Shown here piece by piece: positions 1 to 5,882 of a stretch of 6,552 nucleotides of DNA. The DNA is from Xanthobacteraceae bacterium. GTDB lineage: Bacteria > Pseudomonadota > Alphaproteobacteria > Rhizobiales > Xanthobacteraceae. The translations under genes and the position numbers were made by a program. The notes under the pieces are model-generated. The model saw only the letters and a program-made list of their open reading frames with translations. It did no database searches and was not told the DNA's origin. Position 1 is the first letter of the stretch, and every line of letters begins with the position of its first letter. The stretch lies in contig JASHXZ010000841.1 of assembly GCA_030043285.1 (NCBI GenBank), positions 1-6,552 of the forward strand. Reading direction: 5' to 3'.

Positions 1-2
1 AC

Positions 3-419
3 AGCCGGGTCAAAGGTTTCGTTTATGTCGCTCTGCTGCAGGCGGTAAGAACCGCCGGCTTGCCATGCGAGGTGATGCCGGACGGGCCGGGCGTACGAAT
101 TGACGACCATACGGTCTACGAGCCGGATGCCTTGGTCTTCTGCGGCGGCGCCCCGCCCCCCAGTTCGATGCTAATTCCAAATCCAGTGATTTTGGTCGAG
201 GTGTTGTCTCCGACGACCCGTCATCACGACACCAGTGCCAAGCTAATCGGTTATTTCAAATTGCCCAGCGTTGCACATTACCTCGTCATCGATCCCGAGG
301 CTCGCACGGTGACCCATCATAGCCGCAACCAGATACCGAACCTGCTGAGCGCCGGACCGCTGCGGCTCGATCCGCCCGGGCTTGATCTCGCGGTCGAGGA
401 TCTGCTCGGCCCGGCGTAA
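3..419 (+). CDS. Uma2 family (DUF820) endonuclease-like protein, C-terminal part
   Basis: The reading frame is open from the window edge to a TAA stop and gives 138 residues. Uma2 proteins usually have about 180-200 residues, so roughly the first 50 are missing and the true start lies outside the window. Visible family signatures are the YEPDALV stretch (codons near 117-137), the ILVEVLSPTT strand with its conserved Glu at 198-200, the following DTSAKLIGYFK segment with a Lys, and YLVIDPEARTVTHH. These match the PD-(D/E)XK nuclease core of the Uma2 family: an Asp, a Glu in the EVxSP strand and a downstream Lys. The family is annotated as putative restriction-endonuclease-like, but its biological role is largely unproven. 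It converges with nrdR, with 14 bp between the two stops. An internal TTG at 60 could be called as a start but would cut into the conserved fold, so it is not chosen. The family call is strong; nuclease activity is inferred. Confidence 0.85.
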   Translation, partial: SRVKGFVYVALLQAVRTAGLPCEVMPDGPGVRIDDHTVYEPDALVFCGGAPPPSSMLIPNPVILVEVLSPTTRHHDTSAKLIGYFKLPSVAHYLVIDPEARTVTHHSRNQIPNLLSAGPLRLDPPGLDLAVEDLLGPA

Positions 420-433
420 ACGCGCTTGCGCCG

Positions 434-910
434 TCACTTGCGCACGAGCGCAGCTGCCTCGTCCGCCGATAGCTCGGCCAGCGCCGTCTCGAAATCCTTG
501 GCTTCGCGGAAATTGCGGTAGACCGAGGCGAAGCGCACGTAGGCGACGTCGTCGAGCTCGCGCAAGTGCGCCATCACGGTCTCGCCGATCGCCTCCGACG
601 ACACTTCGCTCTCGCCGAGGCTCTCCAATTCGCGCACGATCTTCGACACGAGCTGGTCGATGCGCTCCGGCTCGACCGGGCGTTTGCGCAACGCGATCTG
701 CACCGAGCGAAGCAGCTTGTCGCGATCGAACGGCACGCGCCGGCCATTGCGTTTGATGACGATCAGCTCGCGCAGTTGCACGCGCTCAAAAGTCGTGAAG
801 CGGAAGTTGCAGGAGAGGCAGACGCGGCGGCGGCGGATGACGGAGGAGTCCTCGGTCGGCCGCGAATCCTTGACCTGGGTATCGAGGCTTCCACAGCTTG
901 GACAACGCAT
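434..910 (-). CDS. nrdR: Transcriptional repressor NrdR
   Basis: This is a 158-residue protein of the normal NrdR length. The N-terminus starts MRCPSCGS and carries a zinc ribbon with Cys3/Cys6 and Cys31/Cys34 (CPSC...CLSC), with the typical RRRR run just before the second pair and FRFTTFER just after it. An ATP-cone domain follows at about residues 49-139 ([16 protein letters not shown] near its start, [12 protein letters not shown] near its end). In the known family, NrdR senses ATP/dATP through the cone and represses ribonucleotide reductase (nrd) operons by binding NrdR boxes; it acts in the cytoplasm. The ATG is preceded by a modest GAGGG sequence 6 nt upstream. The gene begins 29 bp after the glyA stop on the same strand, so cotranscription with glyA is likely. 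No nrd gene or obvious NrdR box lies in this window, so its targets are elsewhere. Identification is very secure. Confidence 0.97.
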   Translation of the reverse strand: MRCPSCGSLDTQVKDSRPTEDSSVIRRRRVCLSCNFRFTTFERVQLRELIVIKRNGRRVPFDRDKLLRSVQIALRKRPVEPERIDQLVSKIVRELESLGESEVSSEAIGETVMAHLRELDDVAYVRFASVYRNFREAKDFETALAELSADEAAALVRK

Positions 911-939
911 CCCCTGCCCTCGTTCGCTCGCCCTGCCGT

Positions 940-2247
940 TCAGCCTTCGTAGATCGGAAAACGGTCGACTAGCCGGTCGACTTTTTCACGCACTGCGGCC
1001 TCCGCCGCGGCATCCTCGTCGGCGCCTTTTTGCGACAGCGCATCAACCACCTCGGTGATCCAGTCGCCAATCTGCCTGAATTCGGCAATGCCAAAGCCGC
1101 GGGTCGTGCCGGCCGGCGTGCCAAGCCGCACGCCCGAGGTGACGGTTGGCTTTTCCGGGTCGAACGGAATACCGTTCTTGTTGCAGGTGATGCGGGCGCG
1201 GCCGAGCGCGGCCTCGGCCACTTTGCCGGTCAGGCGCTTCTTGCGCAGGTCGACCAGCATCAGATGCGTATCGGTGCCACCGGACACGATGTCGAAGCCG
1301 CGCGCCTTCAAGGTCTCGGCCAAAGCCTTGGCGTTCTCGACCACGTTCCGGGCGTAGGTTCGAAACGACGGCCGCAGCGCCTCGCCGAACGCCACCGCCT
1401 TGGCGGCAATCACATGCATCAGCGGACCGCCCTGCATGCCCGGGAACACGGCGGAATTGAGCTTTTTGGCCAGCTCCTCGTCGTCGCTCAGGATGGCGCC
1501 GCCGCGCGGGCCGCGCAGCGTCTTGTGCGTCGTGGTCGTCACCACATGGGCGTAAGGGAATGGGCTCGGATGGACGCCGCCGGCAACCAGCCCGGCGAAA
1601 TGCGCCATGTCGACCATGAGGTAGGCGCCCACCTCATCGGCGATCTCGCGAAAGCGCCGAAAATCGATGATACGCGGATAGGCCGAGCCACCGGCGATGA
1701 TCACTTTCGGGCGATGCGCGTGGGCGAGTTTTTGCACCTCGTCCATGTCGATCACATGGTCGTCCCGCCGCACGCCGTACGGCACGACCTTGAACCAGCG
1801 GCCCGACAGGTTGACCGGCGAGCCGTGGGTAAGATGGCCGCCGGCGGCGAGGTTGAGCCCCATGAACGTGTCGCCGGGCTGCATCAGCGCCATGAAGACT
1901 TCGGCATTGGCGGAGGCACCGGAGTGCGGCTGCACGTTGGCGAACCGGCAGCCGAACAGCTTTGTCACGCGCTCGATGGCGAACCGCTCGGCAACGTCGA
2001 CGAACTGGCAGCCGCCATAATAGCGCCGGCCGGGCAAGCCTTCGGCGTACTTGTTGGTGAGGACGGAGCCCTGCGCCTCGAGCACGGCGCGGCTGACGAT
2101 ATTCTCCGAGGCGATCAACTCGATGTCATCGCGCTGGCGGCCGAGCTCACGCCGAACCGCATCGGCGATTTCCGGGTCGCCTTCGGCGAGGGTCGCGGTG
2201 AAAAAGCCTTCGTCCGTCAACTGCTTCGCACTATGGGGTGCCGACAT
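940..2247 (-). CDS. glyA: Serine hydroxymethyltransferase GlyA
   Basis: This PLP enzyme converts L-serine and tetrahydrofolate to glycine and 5,10-methylene-tetrahydrofolate, the main entry of one-carbon units in the cytoplasm. The protein has 435 residues, normal for bacterial GlyA. Landmarks are [11 protein letters not shown] (residues 42-52), [15 protein letters not shown] (65-79), QPHSGASAN (106-114), [12 protein letters not shown] (211-222), and [16 protein letters not shown] (235-250), where Lys242 is the PLP Schiff-base lysine. [12 protein letters not shown] (373-384) closes the active-site region. The frame stays open upstream to 2430, but I chose the ATG at 2247 because an AGGAG Shine-Dalgarno sits 6 nt before it. 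The family fold also begins soon after ([17 protein letters not shown]), and the upstream 61 residues look like non-coding translation. nrdR follows after 29 bp and is probably in the same transcript. No sign of damage. Confidence 0.98.
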   Translation of the reverse strand: MSAPHSAKQLTDEGFFTATLAEGDPEIADAVRRELGRQRDDIELIASENIVSRAVLEAQGSVLTNKYAEGLPGRRYYGGCQFVDVAERFAIERVTKLFGCRFANVQPHSGASANAEVFMALMQPGDTFMGLNLAAGGHLTHGSPVNLSGRWFKVVPYGVRRDDHVIDMDEVQKLAHAHRPKVIIAGGSAYPRIIDFRRFREIADEVGAYLMVDMAHFAGLVAGGVHPSPFPYAHVVTTTTHKTLRGPRGGAILSDDEELAKKLNSAVFPGMQGGPLMHVIAAKAVAFGEALRPSFRTYARNVVENAKALAETLKARGFDIVSGGTDTHLMLVDLRKKRLTGKVAEAALGRARITCNKNGIPFDPEKPTVTSGVRLGTPAGTTRGFGIAEFRQIGDWITEVVDALSQKGADEDAAAEAAVREKVDRLVDRFPIYEG

Positions 2248-2253
2248 TCCTTG

Positions 2254-2258
2254 CTCCT
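2254..2258 (-). promoter_or_regulatory. Ribosome binding site of glyA
   Basis: On the minus strand AGGAG lies 6 nt before the ATG at 2247. It fixes the glyA start and argues against the 61-residue in-frame extension up to 2430. Confidence 0.75.
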
Positions 2259-2412
2259 GGCCGCCCAACGCGTGCCGCGGTGATACACCGGCCCTATGCA
2301 CGATACCAGTCGGCCGGCGCAACAGCTTGAGAATTTCCACCGGCGACGCCGCTATATTTAGGTCACCGGACAATGGGTCGGGAGGCGTCCGCGGCCCGGG
2401 TTCCCCGCCACG

Positions 2413-2443
2413 CTGAGATGGACCGCGCACGCGGCCGCCTCAG
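2413..2443. repeat. GC-rich hairpin downstream of the amidohydrolase gene
   Basis: Outer arms CTGAG (2413-2417) and CTCAG (2439-2443) enclose a perfect inner stem CCGCG-CA-CGCGG (2423-2434). The two stems are separated by unequal internal loops of 5 and 4 nt, and the 2-nt apical loop means the inner stem would have to open slightly. It starts 19 bp to the left of (after) the amidohydrolase stop in the direction of minus-strand transcription. There is no U-tract, so it is not a canonical intrinsic terminator. It could protect the 3' end or be incidental in GC-rich DNA. Confidence 0.3.
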
Positions 2444-2461
2444 GGCCACGACCCAATATCA

Positions 2462-3574
2462 TCAATCCAGCCGATACAGCGCCCGCGCGTTGCCGGAATA
2501 AATTTGCCGGCGCCGCTCCTCGCTCAGTTTTTGCGGGAGCGCCATGAACGGGTCGTCGAAATCCCAGTGCAGGTAATCCGACGAGAACAGGATGCGGTCG
2601 AAGCCGATCGCTTCCATGACCTCGACCAGATGCGCGGGATTTTCCGGCTCCTCCATCGGCTGGGTCGTCACCCAGAAATGCTGGCGCAGATACTCTGACG
2701 GCGGCCGCGGCACATGCGGCAGCCCGCTCTTCATGCGCGCCCAATTGCGGTCGAGTCGATGGCCGAGCGCCGGCAGCCAGCCAAAACCCCCTTCGATGAA
2801 GACGAATTTCAGCGTGGGAAAATGCCCGAACACGCCCTCCATGATCAGGCTCGTCACCTGCGCCTGGCAGGCCGAGGCGTGCTCGGTCATCTCTTCCACA
2901 TAGAATGACGGCCAGCCGGTGTTGCTCACCGCGCGGCCGCTATAGCCGAATACGTGCACGCCGACCGGCAGGCCGGCCTCGCAGGCCGCCTCGTAGATCG
3001 GCCAGTAGCGGCGGCGGCCCATCAGGTCGGCGGTACGGGTCAGCATCAGCACGTGCGCGAAGCGGCGGTCGCCGGCGCGCTTGCGGATTTCCTGGCGCGA
3101 CGCATCGGCGTCCTCGTAGGGCACGATCAGCGATGCTTTGAGCCGCGGATCGAGCTTATTCCAGTGATTGAGCTGATACTCGTTGGCGGCGAACGCCAGC
3201 GCCGCGGAAAACTCGTCGTTCTGCTCGCCCTGCCCCGACGGCGACAGCGGGTTCATCACGCCGTATTCGATGCCGTAGCAATCGAGGTGCTGCTGACGCA
3301 TGAACTCGTAATTGCTCGCCGGCAGGCCGCCGTCCGGCGGCCACGCATCGCGGCGCGAAGCGAGCGGCTGGCCCTTGGGATACGGAAAGCCCTTGACGTA
3401 GCCGTGGTGCGAGCGCTGCCCATAGGTCTGGGCATAATCCCACCAGCGATTGCTCAAGTAAGGCCGCAAATCCTCGAGCGAGCTTTTCGGATGAATGTCG
3501 CAGTCGATGATTTTAAGCTTCGTCGCGCCTTTCGCGGCGGCGCTACGCTCGACCTGTCGCGCTTCGATGTTCAC
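2462..3574 (-). CDS. Amidohydrolase-2 family (ACMSD-like) metal-dependent enzyme
   Basis: This 370-residue cytoplasmic protein of the amidohydrolase-related TIM-barrel family (Amidohydro_2, COG2159 type) probably binds a divalent metal. The DxH metal motif sits in the first strand (KIIDCDIHPK, Asp26 and His28). A further His is in GLPVGVHVFG (His207), a conserved HFPTLKFVFIEGGFGW block follows (251-266), and the late-barrel Asp is in RILFSSDYLHWD (Asp333). The family includes hydrolases and non-oxidative decarboxylases such as ACMSD and dihydroxybenzoate decarboxylases, often in catabolism of aromatic compounds. The sequence alone does not decide between them, so no substrate is assigned. The GTG at 3574 is chosen because AAGGAGG lies 7 nt upstream; an in-frame ATG at 3616 has no ribosome binding site and adds only 14 unconserved residues. 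The gene lies 115 bp after the radical SAM stop and 214 bp before glyA, so it may be its own unit. Confidence 0.88.
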   Translation of the reverse strand: MNIEARQVERSAAAKGATKLKIIDCDIHPKSSLEDLRPYLSNRWWDYAQTYGQRSHHGYVKGFPYPKGQPLASRRDAWPPDGGLPASNYEFMRQQHLDCYGIEYGVMNPLSPSGQGEQNDEFSAALAFAANEYQLNHWNKLDPRLKASLIVPYEDADASRQEIRKRAGDRRFAHVLMLTRTADLMGRRRYWPIYEAACEAGLPVGVHVFGYSGRAVSNTGWPSFYVEEMTEHASACQAQVTSLIMEGVFGHFPTLKFVFIEGGFGWLPALGHRLDRNWARMKSGLPHVPRPPSEYLRQHFWVTTQPMEEPENPAHLVEVMEAIGFDRILFSSDYLHWDFDDPFMALPQKLSEERRRQIYSGNARALYRLD

Positions 3575-3581
3575 GGCGCTT

Positions 3582-3588
3582 CCTCCTT
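3582..3588 (-). promoter_or_regulatory. Strong ribosome binding site of the amidohydrolase gene
   Basis: On the minus strand AAGGAGG, a full match to the anti-Shine-Dalgarno core, lies 7 nt before the GTG at 3574. It decides for the GTG start over the upstream ATG at 3616, and it lies inside the longer frame. Confidence 0.8.
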
Positions 3589-3689
3589 CTTCAGGGAGGG
3601 AAAATCGTTGACTCAAATGTAATGTAGCGCGGATCGAGCGCCAGCGAAATATGGGGCCGCTATGCCGAACGCGTTGACCCGGGACCGCG

Positions 3690-4721
3690 TCAAACCGGCT
3701 GCGAACCTAAAGCCAGCTTTGCGGCCTGCTTGGGGTTGAACAACAGGCTGCCCATCATGGCGCAGTTATGCGTGCAGTGGCACTCGCCGCGCTCGATGGA
3801 AGCGACCTGATCGCGGTAGGCCTGGCTCGCCATGATCTCCGCCCAGCTCTGGGTCTTCACGTTGCCGACCGCGTCGAGCATCTCGCACGACGACACGCGC
3901 CCGTCACCCATGACCACCATGTGGAACTTGCCGGCATAGCACGGCGTAACCTGCCGCTGCTCCCTGATCGTGCGCAACGACGTCGACCACAACAGCCGGT
4001 GATAGTTGCGCAGGATGCGGGCCGCCAGAAAGTTCTGGCCGTAATCGTAGGTGCCTAGAATGGCGAACATATCCGGCGCGATGCGCTCGAGCGCATCGAG
4101 CGGCGGCAAGCTCACCGAGCCATCCATCGGATCGCCGCGCAACAGAATGATCGAGTGGAAGTCGACGCCGCGCTCGCGCACGAGCCGCATCAACGGGATG
4201 ACTTCGCCGATGTTGTGGTTGGTGACGCAGGTGTTGATCTTGACCGCGACGCCACCGATGGCGCGCACTTTCGCGTAGCAATCCCACACCTGCTGCCAGT
4301 TGTCGGGCTGCCCGCGCACCTTGGCGTGGGTTTCCGGCAGGCCATCGAGGCTGAACGAGACCGCGACTTCGGCCCGGGTTTCGGCCTTTATCCGTTCGAG
4401 CGCCGGAACCAGGAGGTCGGGCAGCGATCCATTGCTCGGGATCTGCACCACTTTGGCATCGAATGCGGCGACGATATCGGCCAGATCCTTGCGCAAGGAC
4501 GGCTCGCCGCCGCCGATGTCCAGCCAAAACAGCGGCCCGATCTGGCGGGCGATCTCCTGGAACTGTGGCAGCTTCAGATCGCGCTTGGGGGAAAAATCGA
4601 TGAAACAGTGTTCGCAACGGAAATTGCAGTGATTGGTCACGTGAATGATGAGATGCTGCAGGTTCCGCCGCAGCAGATAGGCGCCGAAAGCGCGCGCAAA
4701 ATCCAAGCCGGCTGCTGCCAT
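3690..4721 (-). CDS. Radical SAM protein with SPASM/twitch-like C-terminus
   Basis: This 343-residue protein has the radical SAM cluster motif CxxxCxxC as TNHCNFRCEHC (Cys32, Cys36, Cys39). The GGGEP motif for SAM binding follows (DIGGGEPSLR, residues 68-77), then a strand ending SNGS (96-99) and VSFSLDG (121-127). The enzyme should bind a [4Fe-4S] cluster and SAM and generate a 5'-deoxyadenosyl radical in the cytoplasm. The C-terminus has Cys261-x12-Gly-x4-Cys279, which fits the start of a SPASM domain, then a shortened ECHCTHNC cluster (Cys314, Cys316, Cys320) and no later Cys. It therefore probably holds one auxiliary cluster. SPASM/twitch enzymes often modify peptides, proteins or small metabolites; the substrate here is unknown. 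The frame is open up to 5282, but that part is antisense to the glycosyltransferase gene, and the ATG at 4721 gives a normal N-terminus. Its Shine-Dalgarno is weak (GGAAA). It is transcribed divergently from the glycosyltransferase. Confidence 0.9.
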   Translation of the reverse strand: MAAAGLDFARAFGAYLLRRNLQHLIIHVTNHCNFRCEHCFIDFSPKRDLKLPQFQEIARQIGPLFWLDIGGGEPSLRKDLADIVAAFDAKVVQIPSNGSLPDLLVPALERIKAETRAEVAVSFSLDGLPETHAKVRGQPDNWQQVWDCYAKVRAIGGVAVKINTCVTNHNIGEVIPLMRLVRERGVDFHSIILLRGDPMDGSVSLPPLDALERIAPDMFAILGTYDYGQNFLAARILRNYHRLLWSTSLRTIREQRQVTPCYAGKFHMVVMGDGRVSSCEMLDAVGNVKTQSWAEIMASQAYRDQVASIERGECHCTHNCAMMGSLLFNPKQAAKLALGSQPV

Positions 4722-4865
4722 AGGCCGTTTCCGAACGTGACGTTGATCTTTGGGGCAGCGTTGCCCCGCCGCGCCTATTATCCTACCATAATTCCACCAA
4801 AGCAGTAAATTCGCGTGGCCGGGACGCGCACACAGCGGACTCGCAATCCAGTGCTCGATGCAACG
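4722..4865. promoter_or_regulatory. Divergent promoter region, radical SAM / glycosyltransferase
   Basis: The two divergent genes share this 144-bp space (93 bp if the GTG at 4815 is used for the glycosyltransferase). It contains the most AT-rich stretch nearby, with TATTAT (4775-4780) and CATAAT (4787-4792) as -10-like elements on the plus strand and GATAAT-like sequence on the minus strand. No -35 element with 16-18 bp spacing is convincing in either direction, so exact promoters are not placed. That promoters lie here follows from the gene arrangement rather than from clear motifs. Confidence 0.45.
4752..4767. repeat. Perfect inverted repeat GGGGCA-GCGT-TGCCCC
   Basis: A perfect 6-bp stem with a 4-nt loop sits in the divergent intergenic region, 30 bp before the radical SAM start on the minus strand. 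It lies between that start and the AT-rich promoter-like patch. It could be a regulator binding site or a hairpin in the 5' leader of the radical SAM mRNA. The symmetry is certain; its function is a guess. Confidence 0.4.
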
Positions 4866-5858
4866 ATGTGGCAAGGAACGCCGCAATCGAGTGCGGTGAT
4901 GGTCCCGTTCAAGGACGGCTTCGCCGCGCTTACGCACTGTCTTTCTTCCGTGCTCGCTGGATTGCCGGACGGCGCGCGCCTGATCGCGATCGATGACGGC
5001 AGCCGCAGCGACCCCACTTCGGATCCCCTGCTCGCACCGCTCTTGAAGCACCCCGCTTTGGTGCTGCTGCGCCACGGCCGCAATCGCGGCCCTGCAGCCG
5101 CCCGCAATACCGGCCTGCAATGGTGCTGGCAGAACGGCGTCGATACCGTCATCCTGCTCGACGCCGACTGCGTCGCACCGCCGCGTTTCGTGCAAGGCCA
5201 CCTTGCGCACCATCGTGCTCACCGCAACGCTCTCGGCGTGGCCGGTGCGATCGAGGGACGCGCGGATGGGTTCTGGTCCCACTTAGACACCATGCTGTCC
5301 TGGTTCACCTCGGTGCCGAGGGACGACTGCAAAATCGATTTTCCCTATCACCCGCCGACCACGAATCTGAGCTTCAAGCTGGACCAGCGCAGTCGCGGGC
5401 CGCTTCGCTTTGAGGAACGATTGCGCACGGGCGAGGACGTCGCCTTGTTTCGGCGCATACGAGATGCTGGCGAGGTCGTACGCTTCACGTCGACGCCTTG
5501 CATCGTGCATTTCGACCGCAAGGGGTTTGCGACCGTTCTGCGCCATCAATATCGCTGGGGTCTCCACACTTTCCCGGTGCGCTCCAACGGCCTCGACAGG
5601 TCCATCGCCGCGCGGGTCGCTTTCGTGCTGGCATTCATTCCGTTCGCGCCGGCCTACGCTGCGCTGGGAACGTGGCTGACCATGCGGCTCTGGCTTCGCC
5701 ATCGCCGCCGCGATTGGCCCTTTGTGCCGCTCGTCTATGTCGCCTACCTGATGAAGGCGACCGCTGTGGTCCACGGTACGATCGTACCGGGTGCCGCGCT
5801 TTATCCGCAGCATGATGCGGCTGCGGACGAGGATCTCAGGACGCAAGCGGCGGCCTGA
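4866..5858 (+). CDS. Membrane-associated family 2 glycosyltransferase
   Basis: This is a GT-A fold, family-2 glycosyltransferase that would transfer a sugar from a nucleotide-sugar donor. Residues below are numbered from the ATG at 4866 (330 aa). The first strand is SSAVMVPFKDG (8-18), followed by AIDDGS with the nucleotide-binding Asp pair (41-46), GRNRGPAAARNTG (71-83), and LLDADC as the DxD metal motif (97-102). TGED (188-191) has the likely catalytic acidic residue, and a QYRWG stretch (228-232) resembles the QxxRW motif. Two hydrophobic stretches (about 248-275 and 285-308) suggest membrane anchoring with the catalytic domain facing the cytoplasm. A GTG at 4815 would add 17 residues; neither start has a clear Shine-Dalgarno. 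The ATG is preferred because family members start close to the first strand. The acceptor is unknown; polysaccharide, lipid or envelope glycoconjugate synthesis is typical. It is divergent from the radical SAM gene and convergent with the oxidoreductase. Confidence 0.88.
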   Translation: MWQGTPQSSAVMVPFKDGFAALTHCLSSVLAGLPDGARLIAIDDGSRSDPTSDPLLAPLLKHPALVLLRHGRNRGPAAARNTGLQWCWQNGVDTVILLDADCVAPPRFVQGHLAHHRAHRNALGVAGAIEGRADGFWSHLDTMLSWFTSVPRDDCKIDFPYHPPTTNLSFKLDQRSRGPLRFEERLRTGEDVALFRRIRDAGEVVRFTSTPCIVHFDRKGFATVLRHQYRWGLHTFPVRSNGLDRSIAARVAFVLAFIPFAPAYAALGTWLTMRLWLRHRRRDWPFVPLVYVAYLMKATAVVHGTIVPGAALYPQHDAAADEDLRTQAAA

Positions 5859-5882
5859 TCAAGCGTACTACGCCGCCTTTTT
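5847..5882 (+). terminator. Probable intrinsic terminator of the glycosyltransferase gene
   Basis: Arms GCGGCG (5847-5852) and CGCCGC (5871-5876) pair perfectly and are followed by a TTTTT tract (5878-5882). The first arm lies in the last codons of the glycosyltransferase and the loop of 18 nt contains its TGA. The tract overlaps the stop of the convergent oxidoreductase gene. The long loop lowers certainty, but stem plus T-tract at a convergent gene junction fits a terminator for plus-strand transcription. The minus strand has no matching T-tract. Confidence 0.45.

Larger units (their letters stand above)
2248..2461. other. Intergenic region upstream of glyA
   Basis: This 214-bp gap separates the amidohydrolase stop from the glyA start, both on the minus strand. 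It should carry the end of the amidohydrolase transcript and the glyA promoter. Visible elements are a GC-rich hairpin (2413-2443), an AT-rich patch in an otherwise GC-rich stretch (CTATATTTA, 2352-2360) and the glyA Shine-Dalgarno. I could not find a well-spaced -35/-10 pair for glyA, so no promoter is assigned. No riboswitch fold is recognised and no convincing small gene is present. Confidence 0.5.

Noticed and set aside
412..433. Hairpin CGGCG ... CGCCG between the Uma2 and nrdR stops as a bidirectional terminator
   Set aside because: A 5-bp stem with an 11-12 nt loop and no T-tract on either strand is too weak to call.
1030..2283. Long plus-strand open frame (about 417 codons) opposite glyA
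   Set aside because: It is fully antisense to a very secure glyA gene. Its protein has low-complexity, His/Arg/Ala-rich composition with no family motif. Long mirror frames are expected from the codon bias of GC-rich genes.
2325..2360. Plus-strand promoter candidate CTTGAG ... CTATAT, resembling the alphaproteobacterial housekeeping consensus
   Set aside because: The spacing is about 20 bp instead of about 17, and it would drive transcription antisense into the amidohydrolase gene.
2248..2430. In-frame 61-residue N-terminal extension of GlyA
   Set aside because: The ATG at 2247 has a good Shine-Dalgarno and matches the family N-terminus; the extension is not conserved-looking and has an intergenic character.
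2954..3622. Plus-strand open frame of about 222 codons opposite the amidohydrolase
   Set aside because: It is antisense to conserved amidohydrolase motifs and has no recognisable domain; it is a codon-bias shadow.
3674..3693. Inverted repeat TTGAC-N10-GTCAA at the end of the radical SAM gene
   Set aside because: The stem is only 5 bp with a 10-nt loop and no U-tract, overlapping the stop codon; likely chance.
4155..4808. Plus-strand open frame of about 217 codons opposite the radical SAM gene
   Set aside because: It overlaps the radical SAM core motifs in antisense and shows no domain.
4722..5282. In-frame 187-residue N-terminal extension of the radical SAM protein
   Set aside because: The extension is antisense to the catalytic part of the glycosyltransferase and has no motif. 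The same minus frame continues open beyond a TAA at 5283-5285, as expected of a mirror frame. The ATG at 4721 gives a normal N-terminus.
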